A stretch of 64,000 bases of DNA from Nematostella vectensis (GCF_932526225.1 NC_064036.1:17382953-17446952); one strand, 5' to 3'. Shown: positions 47,402 through 60,799, counted from the first letter of the stretch. Notes: generated by a model from the sequence alone, not told the origin. Program-made: numbers and translations.

Positions 47402-47835
47402 TAAATCCTTCTCTCCCAGCTCTGTGCGCCTGCTACGCAGTCTACGTACTCTTCTCTCAAGTTTTTATGCATACAATTCCGGGGAAGGTGAGGGGGGGGG
47501 ACTCCTTATCTGATATTTAAAGACGGACAACAAAAACACGAGATTTTGTAAATTGGGTACAACAAATCCGATACAAAAAATACTATCAAAAGAGAAGCCA
47601 AAATGACGTTACTGAAAAGCTGAGCTGAGATATCGCACTAGCGGTCAGTGGCACCTCCACAATCCCTATGCGTGCTAGGTTACTGCGCATTGTTGGTTTC
47701 CAACCAAAAAACTCAAAACCTCTTGAGAGACAAAGAGAAAGTGAGAAAAAATCATGTGAAATGATGTGAATAGCTTTAAGCCTTCGGCTTATACATCTAC
47801 TAGCCAGACGTTATACATTCTTCGGCTTTCTCAAG

Positions 47836-50800
47836 ATGCTGGTTCCGATTTTCACACTTAAATTGAACCACAAAATCCACCCGAGAACAGCCGCTCTCGG
47901 TCGGTATGATGGTCAACATCCATGCTTGACAGGTGCTACTACGGCGGGAAAGGTTCGTAAAGTTTTCTAAGATCGTGTTAAACTTTCATTTCTCATACAA
48001 ATTACTGTACGTGATTGAAATGGTATGAAGTGAGAGTAATTTAAGTTCCTGTTTGCAAATGCTTTTTATATCGTTGTCACCAGTGTCATCATAGACATTG
48101 TCAATCTGATATTGGATTAAAATGTTTGCTGTGTTCTTATAGCTGTTTCTAAGGCACACGAATACAGTGTCTAGATTAGAAGATTTTGAAAACAGGAACA
48201 GCAAGATTATGCTGTATACACATACTACCATACAACCTGTAGCACAGTGCTTGTTGTTTAGTAAAGAAACGGTAATGCACTATGGTCCCGGGGAAGTGTG
48301 AGGTTAACTTGGTGGTTTATAGCACTTTTGAACAAGAATCTGTCCCGAGTGGGGGGGGGATTGAATGTTTTCGACTCTAAGAATTGTCCCCACCCTGGGG
48401 GCTTTGGGACAAGGGAATAGCCTCACAAATGTACTTATGCAAAAGTCATGTCAGTTGCTGGTTTGAGACTCTTTTTCTTCTGTAGTAAGCAATTCCATGT
48501 ATCAGCATGTGGCAAGTTGCATGGCGAAATATGCGAAAACAAATATGAAAGAAAAAATATGAATATCAAATAAGATTATTTATTTTTTCATTTTTGTCGC
48601 TGAGGTGTACTGGATTTGAAATATAAAGGCATATTTCAGATGACTTGTTGTCTTAAATGTCAGGTAGTTCCCTATAGTTTGCACCTCGATGGGTAGGGGC
48701 ATTTCACTGCAGTTTTGTCCTGAGGGGGTGGGGGCTTTTCTCTGTTTTGTACAGGGTCAAAGTTTAATCTCCCACCCTTCCCCAGGACCATGGGGGTGGA
48801 GGTTTCAATTGACTAGTGCATAAGAAATGGTACGAAAAATGAACAGTTGGCCGAGAAGCAAAGCTTCAAGGGCAACTGTGAAATTTTAAGGACGATTTCT
48901 CATCTGCGGACATTATCCGCCAATATCACAGTAAGCCAAAGAAGGGGTTAATATATTTTATATCCCAGTGACTACTGGGCATGCTGACATGCACTGAAAT
49001 TACGCCACGAATGTGCATTGTTATTTTTGCTATTCATGTAAATTTGTGTAAGATAAAAATCCATGCAACAATTTTTTATTAGAACAAAAACTACTAACTA
49101 AAAACTTGCAGCAACAATTTTTTATTAGAACAAAAACTACTAACTAAAAACTTGCATTTCTACTGACAGTTTTACACCTAGACTGTTTTCTTATTGAAGC
49201 AAATGTTTTCAAATTTGAAATGTCTTCTTCAGGCCCCGATGTGCACGGGCATGACGCCGCACGCACTGCTTTTTCTTTCGCGTTTCAGGATAAATTTTAT
49301 AAAAATATATTGATGATAATTTTATAAAAGAAATCAAACATTTTTTCTGTGCCTTCATAGGGTCTTGAAAACCTTGGTGTTTGTTTAAGGAGTTATTGAG
49401 CAGATGAAAACCAAGTTTTGATTGCGCAAAAGTGTTACAGGACAGATATCACTTTTGCTGGATGTTATCGCCTGATATTTGTCCTGTAAAAGAATATACA
49501 CATGACCCTTATTGACCAATGAGCGCACATGAAAATTCATCACTGGGATAAAAAGCCTTATATTATCTCACATTGCTTGTTGTGGCCTAGTCTTATCTCA
49601 GCCTTTATAACTTATAAGAATAACATAAAAGATTTTGAAGAGAGTTTGCAGCAGTGACCATGCATTAAGGCTATTCAGGATCTCCCCTTAGATGATGTGC
49701 ATATCACATGAACTAATTCATGACAATTGTTTCCTTGTTTCTAGGTGTTTATCCATAACCCTCATACAACAAGTCTGAAAGGAGGCAGAGCTAGCGCATC
49801 AACCGACAATGACATCAGCATACTCAATATCAACCAACAGGTCACTGCTGTTGCCACCGGCCCTTTGACCATGACATCTTGTGATATTCTATTTGTCGGA
49901 ACTCCTACAAATATGCTAGCTTATGACGTAGAGAACAATTCTGACCTGTTTTACAAGGATGTGAGTATACTAACAGTGATGTTCTTTTTAGTTATGTAGT
50001 TTTTGGTAAAGTAGTAATGCCATATGAAACTACAGCCTATACTAGGCATGTGTAATCCACAATCTGTACAGTTTCGTGACCTGGTTCTGGAAAAATCATT
50101 ACGTGCACACATTTTATCCAAACTACTGTAAATAAATCAGGTTTAAAATTAATAATGATAAAATCGAGAATCTACCTATATTTGTTGTTTATTGCTTAAA
50201 AGGAAGATTTGTTTAAAAAATGGCAAAACATAAAACGCTATGTCTTTGGAAAAATTTAGGTACCATACCCCGTGAGTGACAACCGACGCTAATTGTCTTA
50301 TTTTAATTGGCACAGGATTGTTAACATAAGTGTATCTCTAAATTTTGATATCTAGTTTCATTCAAAAGTAATTATATTTCAAAGTTGCAGTATTTTTTTT
50401 AAATTTCAGCCATTCCAGCAATCAAATTATGAGAACTTTTGATGGAAGTAAAATTTTAATAGCTGTCCACACACGAGTTATCGTCAGCCAGCCAAATTTT
50501 AGAGATACAGAGTAATCTATCTGGTACATAAATTCAAAAGTTTTGTTTGAGTTCTTGTTTTGCTGTAATGAGCTTCTAAAGATTTTTTTGATACTTTATC
50601 CATTTACTGGGAAACTTCACACCCACAGTAAATGGGGCTCGCACATACAGTAACAAATCAGGTTCGTTCACTGTATTGCAGTTCCAAAGAAATCAAATGC
50701 CCATTAAGTATTACACGCTCTTTTGACAAGAGTAAAAGATTTTGACGTGGAAAGTGTTACATATGATCATAATTCCCGTAAAAAAATTGGTTTTCTTATG

Positions 50801-53800
50801 TTTCCTAAAAATAATAAAATTGTTACAATGTAACCAACCTATGTAAGAGTAAGAGGTACTGTATAGATATATATGGTAGGTATAAAGGTCACTTCAGAAC
50901 ATAGAGTCATACGTCGTATAGATATTGTTTAGTACATATAGATATAGAGGTCTCTATGGTGGTAGGTATAAGTTTAAGAAAATTGTCTTTGCCTGTGTTC
51001 TGTATTCCAGGTAGCAGATGGAGTGAATGCTATTCTAGTGGGTAAACTTGGTGGTTATGACTTGCCTCTTGCCCTGGCTGGTGGCAACTGCTCTATTCAG
51101 GGCTTTGACTGCGACGGAAATGATGAATTCTGGACAGTAAGATTCTTTCTTGTTTCATTTAATTATTGTTTCAATATGTGCTACAGTACTTACAACAATC
51201 TGTTGTTTTATTAGGTGACTGGTGACAATGTTTGCTCACTGGCGCTTTGTGACTTCAATGGTGATGGACACAATGAGGTATGTGAACCAATTTTGTTGAT
51301 TATTTTTGCTAATAAATTCACATGAGGTTAACATTTCTTTGACTTCAACTTACACAGCTCCTAGTTGGTTCTGAGGACTTTGATATTCGTGTTTTCAAAG
51401 AAGATGAAATTATTGCAGAAATGACTGAAACAGAGGTACAGTGTGATTCCTTATCTACTGTTAGCTAACTAAAAACAGCCTGTATCAACAAGCAAATGAT
51501 TGATTCAATTCCAGGCAGTTACATCACTTTGTCCGTTGCGGGGCTCCAAGTTTGGTTATGCTTTGTCTAATGGCACAGTTGGCGTTTATGACAGAACAGC
51601 AAGATATTGGAGAATCAAGGTACCTAAGAAAATTGCAATTTTCAAGTAAAAATTGCTTATTTACTTTATTTAATAGATTTTTGTGTGTTATTTGTTTTGC
51701 TGGAAGCCAAAATAGCTGTAGCTACACATGATCTATTTTTCTTTATAGTCCAAGAATCATGCCATTGCCATTAACAGCTTTGACATTGATTCTGATGGTG
51801 TACCAGAGCTGATAACAGGGTGGTCTAATGGCAAGGTGAGCTACAATCACTAAAATCTAGGGGAAAACATAGCCCAAAGTTGTGGGTAATGGGGCAAGTA
51901 ACTCCCTGAGTCCCCTCTGCTACTACACAAATACAATAATAAAAGTAATGATAAAAAATGAAGAGGAATAAATATTTCAAAACTAAACATTAATGTTTCA
52001 AAGGTGCTAGTATGGGATAATTTTAATAACAAAAAAAAACATTTATGCAGATATTTTTTGTATCTGATCAACTTTTCTTCCAAAAAATGGTAAACAATTT
52101 CTTTTTTTTAAACTGTACCCCAATGTTATAATACTGTATTGTTGCATATGTGATAAAACTTTAGCCTTTTCCTCATGTAGATGGTAAAATTGCAGGGTGA
52201 AAACATAACCTAGCTGTGATAACTCCTTGTACATAGATTGATGCCCGTAGTGATCGGTCTGGAGAGGTGGTCTTCAAGGATAACTTCTCATCTGCCATTG
52301 CTGGGGTGATTGAGGGAGACTATCGTATGGATGGGAAAATGGAATTGATCTGTTGTTCTGTGGATGGCGAAGGTATGTACTGTTTTGAGAAAATCATGAA
52401 TAGCCTGACCAGTATCGTTTTTTTTCTTAACCATATCTTAGTCAGGCTTGTACACAGGGGGGTGCACAGGGTGTCCCTTTGTGGCCAAAAATTGGTCATT
52501 CTTTTTTAAGAAATCCTCAAATACTACCCTTTTTCAATAGGAAACCTTTGACTGCACACCCTCCCTCAGCCAATCCTGGGTTTGCGCCTCTTAGTTTGTA
52601 TCCACACACTTCTAAGAGCCACGGGATAATACTACCTCTAAAAAACTTAAGGGTAAAAAGAAAATATGAAATTTTGATACTCGTTTTGTGTACTGGATTG
52701 CAGTTGTTATATTCATGTTGACCTGTACCCTGCATGACAGGTGCCACATACAGATTATGCAACTGTTTTCAATGCCTATTTACAGTGAGGGGGTACTTAC
52801 CTGCCCCGCCCGAGATGAAGGGTAACCTGATGGACACCAATGTGGAACAGGATGCTCTTAGGGACCTGGCTCAGCGCAAACAGAATCTGCTGTTAGAATT
52901 ACGCAACTATGAGGAAAATGCAAAGGTATGTGTATAGCAAATACAAACAGCATGCCAAGGCATAATGTATATAGAACATTTAAACAGAATGCCAAGGCAT
53001 AAAGTACAAACTAACAGACTGCCAAGGTATATTGTATAAACAGAATAACGATGTATATAGAACATTCAAACATAATGCCAAGGTATATTGTACATATAAA
53101 TGGAATGCCAAAGGTACAGTAAATAGTACATACAAATAAAATGCCAAGGCATATTGTACATACAAACAGAATGTCAAGGTATGTAGTACATACAAACAGA
53201 ATGTCAAGGTATATAGTACATACAAACAGAATGACAATGTATATAGTACATACAAACAGAATGTCAAGGTATATAGTACATACAAACAGAATTACAATGT
53301 ATATAGTACATACAAACAGAATGACAATGTATATAGTACATACAAACAGAATGACAATGTATATAGTACATACAAACAGAATGCCAAGATATATAGTACA
53401 TACAAACAGAATGACAATGTATATAGTACATACAAACAGAATGTCAAGGTATATAGTACATACAAACAGAATGTCAAGGTATATAGTACATACAAACAGA
53501 ATGACAATGTATATAGTACATACAAACAGAATGTCAAGGTATATAGTACATACAAACAGAATGACAATGTATATAGTACATACAAACAGAATGTCAAGGT
53601 ATATAGTACAAACAAACAGAATGCCAAGATATATTGTGTATACAAACAGAATGTCAAGGTATATAGTACATACAAACAGAATGTCAAGGTATATAGTACA
53701 TACAAACAGAATGCCAAGATATATTGTGTATACAAACAGAATGCAAGGTATATAGTACATACAAACAGAATGCCAAGATATATAGTACATACAAACAGAA

Positions 53801-56800
53801 TGTCAAGGTATATAGTACATACAAACAGAATGACAATGTATATAGTACATACAAACAGAATGCCAAGATATATTGTGTATACAAACAGAATGTCAAGGTA
53901 TATTGTACATACAAACAGAATGTCAAGGTATATAGTACATACAAACAGAATGCCAAGATATATAGAACATACAAACAGAATGTCAAGGTATATAGTACAT
54001 ACAAACAGAATGTCAAGATATATGGTACATACAAACAGAATGACAATGTATATAGTACATACAAACAGAATGTCAAGGTATATAGTACATACAAACAGAA
54101 TGTCAAGGTATATAGTACATACAAACAGAATGTCAAGGTATATAGTACATACAAACAGAATGCCAAGGTATATAGTACATACAAACAGAATGTCAAGGTA
54201 TATAGTACATACAAACAGAATGCCAAGATATATAGTACATACAAACAGAATGACAATGTATATAGTACATACAAACAGAATGCCAAGATATATTGTGTAT
54301 ACAAACAGAATGCAAGGTATATAGTACATACAAACAGAATGCCAAGATATATTGTGTATACAAACAGAATGCAAGGTATATAGTACATACAAACAGAATG
54401 CCAAGATATATAGTACATACAAACAGAATGTCAAGTTTTATAGAACATACAAACAGAATGTCAAGGTATATAGAACATAAAAACAGAATGACAATGTATA
54501 GAGTACATACAAACAGAATGCCAAGGTATATAGAACATACAAACAGAATGTCAAAGTTTAGTGTACATACAGAATGCCAAACAACATACTTGCAGCTGTA
54601 CAACATACTTGCAGATGCCTTTATACAAAACAGTACAAAAAAAACATGATATTCAAGTATCGTTTTGCAAACCCTAATTCTCTGTTGTAGGTTGGAAAGG
54701 GGGCACCAGATGTGGACCAAACCCAGATGGGTGTAATTCCGGCCAACACCCAGCTACAGACCTCCCTACTAGTAAACCCTGGCAGTGAGCAGGTGCAGCC
54801 TCATGTTGAACTTAATATCTCCACCACCAACGACACCATCATCCGTACGGCCATGATATTTGCGGAGGGTGTGTTTGAGGGAGAGAGCCATGTGGTACAT
54901 CCATCATCACAGAATGTCAAGACATCCCTGCGGGTACCTATTTACCCACCCAAAGACATCCAGGTTGATCTCCATATTAAGGCGTTTGTTGGCCACAAGT
55001 CCAGGTGAATAGTTAGCCAAACAGCTGTAGAATAAGAATGAGATATGGTCAATTCCAACTATTGCAGCTGTAAAGCTCTAGGCTTCGGTCAACATATTAA
55101 ACAGTGCAGCATTTAAAAGCCAATTATTCTGTGGACAATCTAAACAGTAACAGATGCAGTTAAAAAAGTTAAACTATACACAAATGTATATCTTATAATG
55201 TACAAGGTAGTCTAAGTGGTAAAACGCTACTCAGTATCTGTTTAGGGTATATTGGTACTCTTGGTTAGGAAATGTTCAGAGTAATCATGCTTTGAAAATC
55301 TTCATGATACAGTATGGTTCAATTCAGCTAGATTCATCATAATCTCTAAACAACTCATCTTTATACATATAATTTTTTTTCAGCTCTCAGTTTCACGTTT
55401 TTGAGTTAACCCGTCAGCTACCAAGGTGAGTATTGTTAGGAAATTCAAGCTTTTGAACAGATTTAAAAAGGGCATTTAGAAAATCTCATGAAACAGGCAT
55501 GCACAGCGATGGTCATTGATCCTATTTACCTTCTTGATCCTATGATTGAATTTGTTTGTACACACAAAACACTGGCACACTTCATGTTATTTACTTTGTA
55601 AGTTTAGGAGTTGACACTTCTGTTGTGTACTGTAGATTCACCATGTATATCCCATGTCCAGAAGGTTATGCAGAGCCCAAGTCTGCTGTCTCTTTCCACA
55701 TCAATGAGCGTGTTAACAGGGTAAGTATTATAAAGCAGATAGAAATTACAGTCAACTCGTCTATCATTTCACCTCAATGGGCATGTTAACTGGGCAAGTA
55801 CAATATAGCAAATAGAAAGTACAGTCAACTCTACCATTTCACCTCAATGGGCATGTTAACTGGGCAAGTACAATATAGCAAATAGAAAGTACAGTCAACT
55901 CTACCATTTCACCTCAATGGGCATGTTAACTGGGCAAGTACAATATAGCAAATAGAAAGTACAGTCAACTCTACCATTTCACCTCAATGGGCATGTTAAC
56001 TGGGCAAGTACAATATAGCAAATAGAAAGTACAGTCCCCTCGTTAGAAGAATCACGTGTGTGAAGCTAAAAAACATTATTTGTTAGAATTGTCCACTAAC
56101 ACGGTTATATGAGTGAATTGACTGTTTTTTGTAGTACTGTATTTGGTAGTACTGTATGGTATGGCTTGTTTAATCCAATCTCCTCTTAGTTGTCCTTTGC
56201 TCTGTACCTTCTCAGGCCCTGATGTGGGTGAACCAGAATTTCTTACTGATGGAGGAGATTGAAGCTAAGGACGGTTGTCTAGACGTAATGTTCCTCTCTT
56301 TGCGGACTGGGAACCCTGTGCTTTTTCGCATGGACCAGTCAGGAAACGTAAGTTAGCTATGTACTTTGTTTTTATCTGTAACAGTTATAGTTCATTATAT
56401 CATAATCGCAGAGCATGCCAGTTACCTTGTCCGTTCTTTGAATAAGTGCATTAAAATAAATTATAGCGAGGGAGTAAAATAATATGAAAGTTATTGGTTA
56501 GTTTCGATTTTGGAGCCATGGAGCACCAAAGAAGTAAGGGGGACTGGATCCCTGCCCCTCCTTTCTTCAAATCACTGGACCAGCATTGAATATGGGAAAG
56601 AGGAGGTAGCTCATTTCCCTGATACACTGTACTAATTTTCGGGGTCTCCTCTGGTTCAAGAACCATTCCCAGAGGACACCTTTGGATTCAGCTCTTCTTT
56701 CATCAGGATTTTTTCCACCAAATAAAAGAAGCTTTTGTGACGCAACTCTCAGGTTCTTACACCTGAGTAGAGCCACTTTTCTTACATGGAAGTTATTTTA

Positions 56801-58895
56801 CTCTGTCTCTTTCTCTGCCTAATTGTCATACAAGCCCTTACAGGATATTGCCTTGCAGGTGGTTATAAAAACAGATGACATGGATCTGGCTGGTGACTTA
56901 ATACAAGCCATGGCTGGATTTCTAGGAATTGAGGTAGGACGTTTCTAAGAATAACTTTCTGAGAACTGACCATGCAGAACGTTTGGGTACCCTAAATGAA
57001 AAGCGTTGTGTAAAAATCGTATTTGATCCTCACAGTGGCTGTGTTTTGTGAACAGGACCTCCAAACCACAGCCGAGTTTCCTGCTGCCATGGAGGAGTTG
57101 AGAGCGATCTTAGTTAAGGTTAGATCACCACAACTTCCCTGCGGTTTCCAATGTATTACCGGTTACTGGGCTATGATGGCACATACCTTTGAGGAGGGAG
57201 CCAGCAGGTTTAGAAAAATGCAGGGTCTCTAATATACGTCCGTGTTTAGTCTTGAGTATGATTTCAAGCCTATAAAGAACATGTGATTTCAATATAAAAA
57301 TTCTCGAAAACTGCTTAATGTACAATGTTGAAATTAATGATGCCCGCAAAAATGAGTTGAAATTAGATTACATCCCCCCCCCTAATTCAAATTTTAGCCC
57401 CGTATACAGTAAGAATAACAGAGGTTATATGAGATAGTTCATAAACATTTTTTGTACAAGTGCATGGCTAGCGTTAGATATTTTGGGTCAGTACGCAGCT
57501 CTTACAAGCTGCAATTTGATTAGGCAAATGAACAATATCCGCACCTCGACACAAAGAACGAGAAGAAAAGAGACAAAAGAACTCCTTTGTAGAACAAAGA
57601 TGATATGAGACAAAGCAGCTGCGTACTTACTCTATATTTTTACTGTTGTTTTCATGAAGGTTGACGAGCTGCATGCTATACGGCAGAAGTTGACCGCCGA
57701 GATGGCCGATCACTCTAACCTCATCCGAAGTCTAGTTGTCCGTGCTGAGGACGCACGCTTGATGGGGGACATGTGAGTAAAGATAACCCAAGGGATTATC
57801 TGCCTCAAGGGGGAGTGGGGTATACAGATGATCCAAGGGTTGCTGTGTTGCGAAAGCAAAGAAAGACCACAAAAAGTTTACGCACGAGTTTAAAACAATC
57901 CCGGATCTTGGGCTGATTGCGTCGATCATCACCTAACGGCGCCATCTTTGTTTTCTTGGACGAAGGACTAATTTGTCCCCGTTGAGAACAATCTTTACTC
58001 AGCTGTGCAACCTCGGGGATGAACGAGGGCGGGGTTTTGGGACGGTGGTGGTCGTAGTGGGGTGTTTGTGGGGGGGCGGGGGTACTGTATAGCCCAGTTA
58101 ATAGAGCATATTTATTTTAGCCCGTTTAGCGCTTTCCTTCTTTATGTCCCGCTTAGGCTTAGCTTTATTGCGGCGATAAACTATTCAGCCAACCTCTTTT
58201 CTTTTGCACACGGAACTATCTAAAACGCAGTTACAGCCTTATGTATTGCCCAGGCTAAGGCTGTTTAGAATACGCCACTTATGTTCCAATTTGCCGCCCA
58301 GGAAAAACATGCGCAAAGGTTACATGGAGCTCTATGATTTAAACCGAGACTTGGTGAACGGCTACAAGATCCGGTGCAATAACCACAGCGAGCTGCTGTC
58401 CTGTCTCAAGATTGTTAACCAAGCTATACAGAGGGCTGGCAAATTACGAGGTAGGCCAGTAGTTTGCACATCTACCAAACCTCAACACCTACTGGTCTCT
58501 TTTCCAGCAAATACCCTCAATTTCAGCAAATACTAAAAGCATTTGTATGCTTTTAGTATTTGTATATAAACCACGTAAGATTTTTTTTTTTTTGGGGGGG
58601 GGGGGGGCACAACACATAAACATTAATAAAATATGGGGGGGCACAGCCACGCCTCTTCTGGTCATTTCCTTATAGTTTTTAAAAATATTGGGGGGCACAT
58701 GCTCCCAGTGCCCCACCCCTTGTTGCGGCCCTGATAAAAGGGTTAAGTGGATGAGAGTTTTGTAACCTATTTTTTAAAATATATTTTCTTGTAGTTGGGA
58801 AACCCAAGGCGGAAGTCGTGTCAGCTTGTAGGCAAGCGATAAAGACCAACAATGTCAACGGACTTTTCAAAATCATCAAGGCTGGTGCCCTGTGA
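47836..58895 (+). CDS. BBS2: Bardet-Biedl syndrome 2 protein, BBSome subunit
   Basis: Eighteen exons: 47836-47952, 49745-49960, 51011-51136, 51215-51277, 51358-51435, 51515-51619, 51749-51835, 52237-52372, 52786-52925, 54691-55004, 55384-55425, 55636-55720, 56216-56347, 56859-56933, 57056-57118, 57660-57772, 58302-58450 and 58795-58895. All are GT-AG and phase-consistent, giving 713 residues (human 721). Conserved segments include [158 protein letters not shown] and [20 protein letters not shown]. Domains: N-terminal beta-propeller (about 1-330), coiled coil (330-365), ear/platform region, helical C-terminus. The BBSome carries membrane cargo to and from cilia. Introns 9 and 12 contain tandem arrays that start at the splice donor. 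Confidence 0.97.
52926..54580. repeat. 30-bp minisatellite in BBS2 intron 9, unit contains the splice donor
   Basis: About 50 copies of a 30-bp unit, AATGTCAAGGTATATAGTAC then ATACAAACAG, occur. The first units directly abut exon 9. The junction itself reads AATGCAAAG then GTATGTGTATAG and ATACAAACAG, so the exon end and donor belong to the array. Because 30 is divisible by three, long open frames run on both strands (up to 380 codons). These are artefacts with no initiation or family support. Confidence 0.95.
55698..56038. repeat. 70-bp tandem array in BBS2 intron 12, unit contains the exon end and donor
   Basis: ACCTCAATGG recurs at 55771, 55841, 55911 and 55981, exactly 70 bp apart. The end of coding exon 12 (ACATCAATGAGCGTGTTAAC from 55698, then AGG and GTAAGT) is the diverged first member. 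Later copies have TGG and GCAAGT at the donor position. The intronic copies are nearly identical to one another. Confidence 0.95.
58590..58735. mobile_element. Copy of the dispersed G/C-tract element in BBS2 intron 17
   Basis: A G run, ACATAAACATTAATAAAATA, CACGCCTCTTCTGGTCATTT and a GTTGCGGCCCTG terminus follow the family order seen at 19.3 and 38.9 kb. It lies just upstream of the last BBS2 exon. Confidence 0.6.
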
Positions 58896-59044
58896 ATACT
58901 TATTTTACTGAGTGATTCGTATCGCTCGGAGTACAGAAAATGTAATTACAATCCTGATAATGGGAACTAACCAAGATTGTACATTCAACTCTCTTGTGAG
59001 CAGACTCATTCTAAATACAGCATTTTAAAGAAACCTGTGTCTTT

Positions 59045-60795
59045 GTATAGTGACCGCTGAATAGAGGTTGGTCACTGAATAGAGGTTGGTCGCTGAATAG
59101 AGGTTGGTCGCTGAATAGAGGTTGGTCGCTAAATAGAGGTTGGTCGCTAAATAGAGGTTGGTCGCTGAATAGAGGTTGGTCGCTGAATAGAGGTTGGTCA
59201 CTGAATAGAGGTTGGTAGCTAAATAGAGGTTGGTAGCTAAATAGAGGTTGGTCGCTAAATAGAGGTTGGTCGCTAAATAGAGGTTGGTCGCTGAATAGAG
59301 GTTGGTCGCTGAATAGAGGTTGGTCGCTGAATAGAGGTTGGTCGCTAAATAGAGGTTAGTCGCTGAATAGAGGTTGGTCGCTGAATAGAGGTTGGTCGCT
59401 AAATAGAGGTTAGTCGCTGAATAGAGGTTGGTCGCTAAATAGAGGTTGGTCGCTGAATAGAGGTTGGTCGCTGTATAGAGGTTGGTCGCTGAATAGAGGT
59501 TGGTCGCTAAATAGAGGTTAGTCGCTGAATAGAGGTTGGTCGCTGAATAGAGGTTGGTCGCTGAAAAGAGGTTGGTCGCTGTATAGAGGTTGGTCGCTGT
59601 ATAGAGGTTGGTCGCTGTATAGAGGTTGGTCGCTGTATAGAGGTGGTCGCTAAATAGAGGTTGGTCGCTAAATAGAGGTTGGTCGCTGAATAGAGGTTGG
59701 TCGCTGAATAGAGGTTGGTCGCTAAATAGAGGTTGGTCGCTGAATAGAGGTTGGTCGCTGAATAGAGGTTGGTCGCTAAATAGAGGTTGGTCGCTAAATA
59801 GAGGTTGGTCGCTGAATAGAGGTTGGTCGCTGAATAGAGGTTGGTCGCTGAATAGAGGTTGGTCGCTGAATAGAGGTTGGTCGCTAAATAGAGGTTGGTC
59901 GCTGAATAGAGGTTGGTCGCTGAATAGAGGTTGGTCGCTGAATAGAGGTTGGTCGCTGAATAGAGGTTGGTCGCTGAATAGAGGTTGGTCGCTGAATAGA
60001 GGTTGGTCGCTAAATAGAGGTTGGTCGCTGAATAGAGGTTGATCGCTAAATAGAGGTTGGTCGCTAAATAGAGGTTGGTCGCTGAATAGAGGTTGGTCGC
60101 TAAATAGAGGTTGGTCGCTGAATAGAGGTTGGTCGCTAAATAGAGGTTGGTCGCTGAATAGAGGTTGGTCGCTGAATAGAGGTTGGTCGCTGAATAGAGG
60201 TTGGTCGCTGAATAGAGGTTGGTCGCTGAATAGAGGTTGGTCGCTGAATAGAGGTTAGTCGCTGAATAGAAGTTGGTCTCTAAATAGAGGTTGGTCGCTG
60301 AATAGAGGCTGGTCGCTGAATAGAGGTTGGTCGCTGAATAGAGGTTGGTCGCTGAATAGAGGTTGGTCGCTGAATAGAGGTTGGTCGCTGAATAGCGGTT
60401 GGTCGCTAAATAGAGGTTGGTCGCTGAATAGAGGTTGGTCGCTGAATAGAGGTTGGTCGCTGAATAGAGGTTGGTCGCTGAATAGAGGTTGGTCGCTAAA
60501 TAGAGGTTAGTCGCTGAATAGAGGTTGGTCGCTGAATAGAGGTTGGTCGCTAAATAGAGGTTGGTCGCTAAATAGAGGTTGGTCGCTGAATAGAGGTTGG
60601 TCGCTGAATAGAGGTTGGTCGCTGAATAGAGGTTGGTCGCTGAATAGAGGTTGGTCGCTAAATAGAGGTTTGTCGCTGAATAGAGGTTGGTCGCTGTATA
60701 GAGGTTGGTCGCTGAATAGAGGTTGGTCGCTGAATAGAGGTTTGTCGCTGAATAGAGGTTGGTCGCTGAATAGAGGTTGGTCGCTAAATAGAGAT
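59045..60795. repeat. 18-bp minisatellite 150 bp downstream of the BBS2 stop codon
   Basis: About 96 copies of GGTTGGTCGCTGAATAGA. Variants are almost confined to three bases: CTGAATAG, CTAAATAG or CTGTATAG, plus rare TCACTG, GGTTAG and GGTTTG. The array probably lies in or just beyond the BBS2 3' UTR. No frame stays open because TAG or TGA recurs in several phases. Confidence 0.95.
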
Positions 60796-60799
60796 ATTG

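Larger units (their letters stand above)
45703..47835. other. Interval between VPS26 and BBS2
   Basis: It holds VPS26 3' sequence, a CAGA microsatellite and a G-rich run (47179-47192). A fold-back inverted repeat (47265-47401) follows, then the BBS2 promoter side. No additional gene is supported. Confidence 0.5.

Noticed and set aside
53011..54434. Very long open frames on both strands (up to 380 codons) encoding Tyr/Leu/Cys-rich repeats
   Set aside because: They arise from a 30-bp minisatellite whose length is divisible by three. They lie inside a BBS2 intron and have no start context or family.
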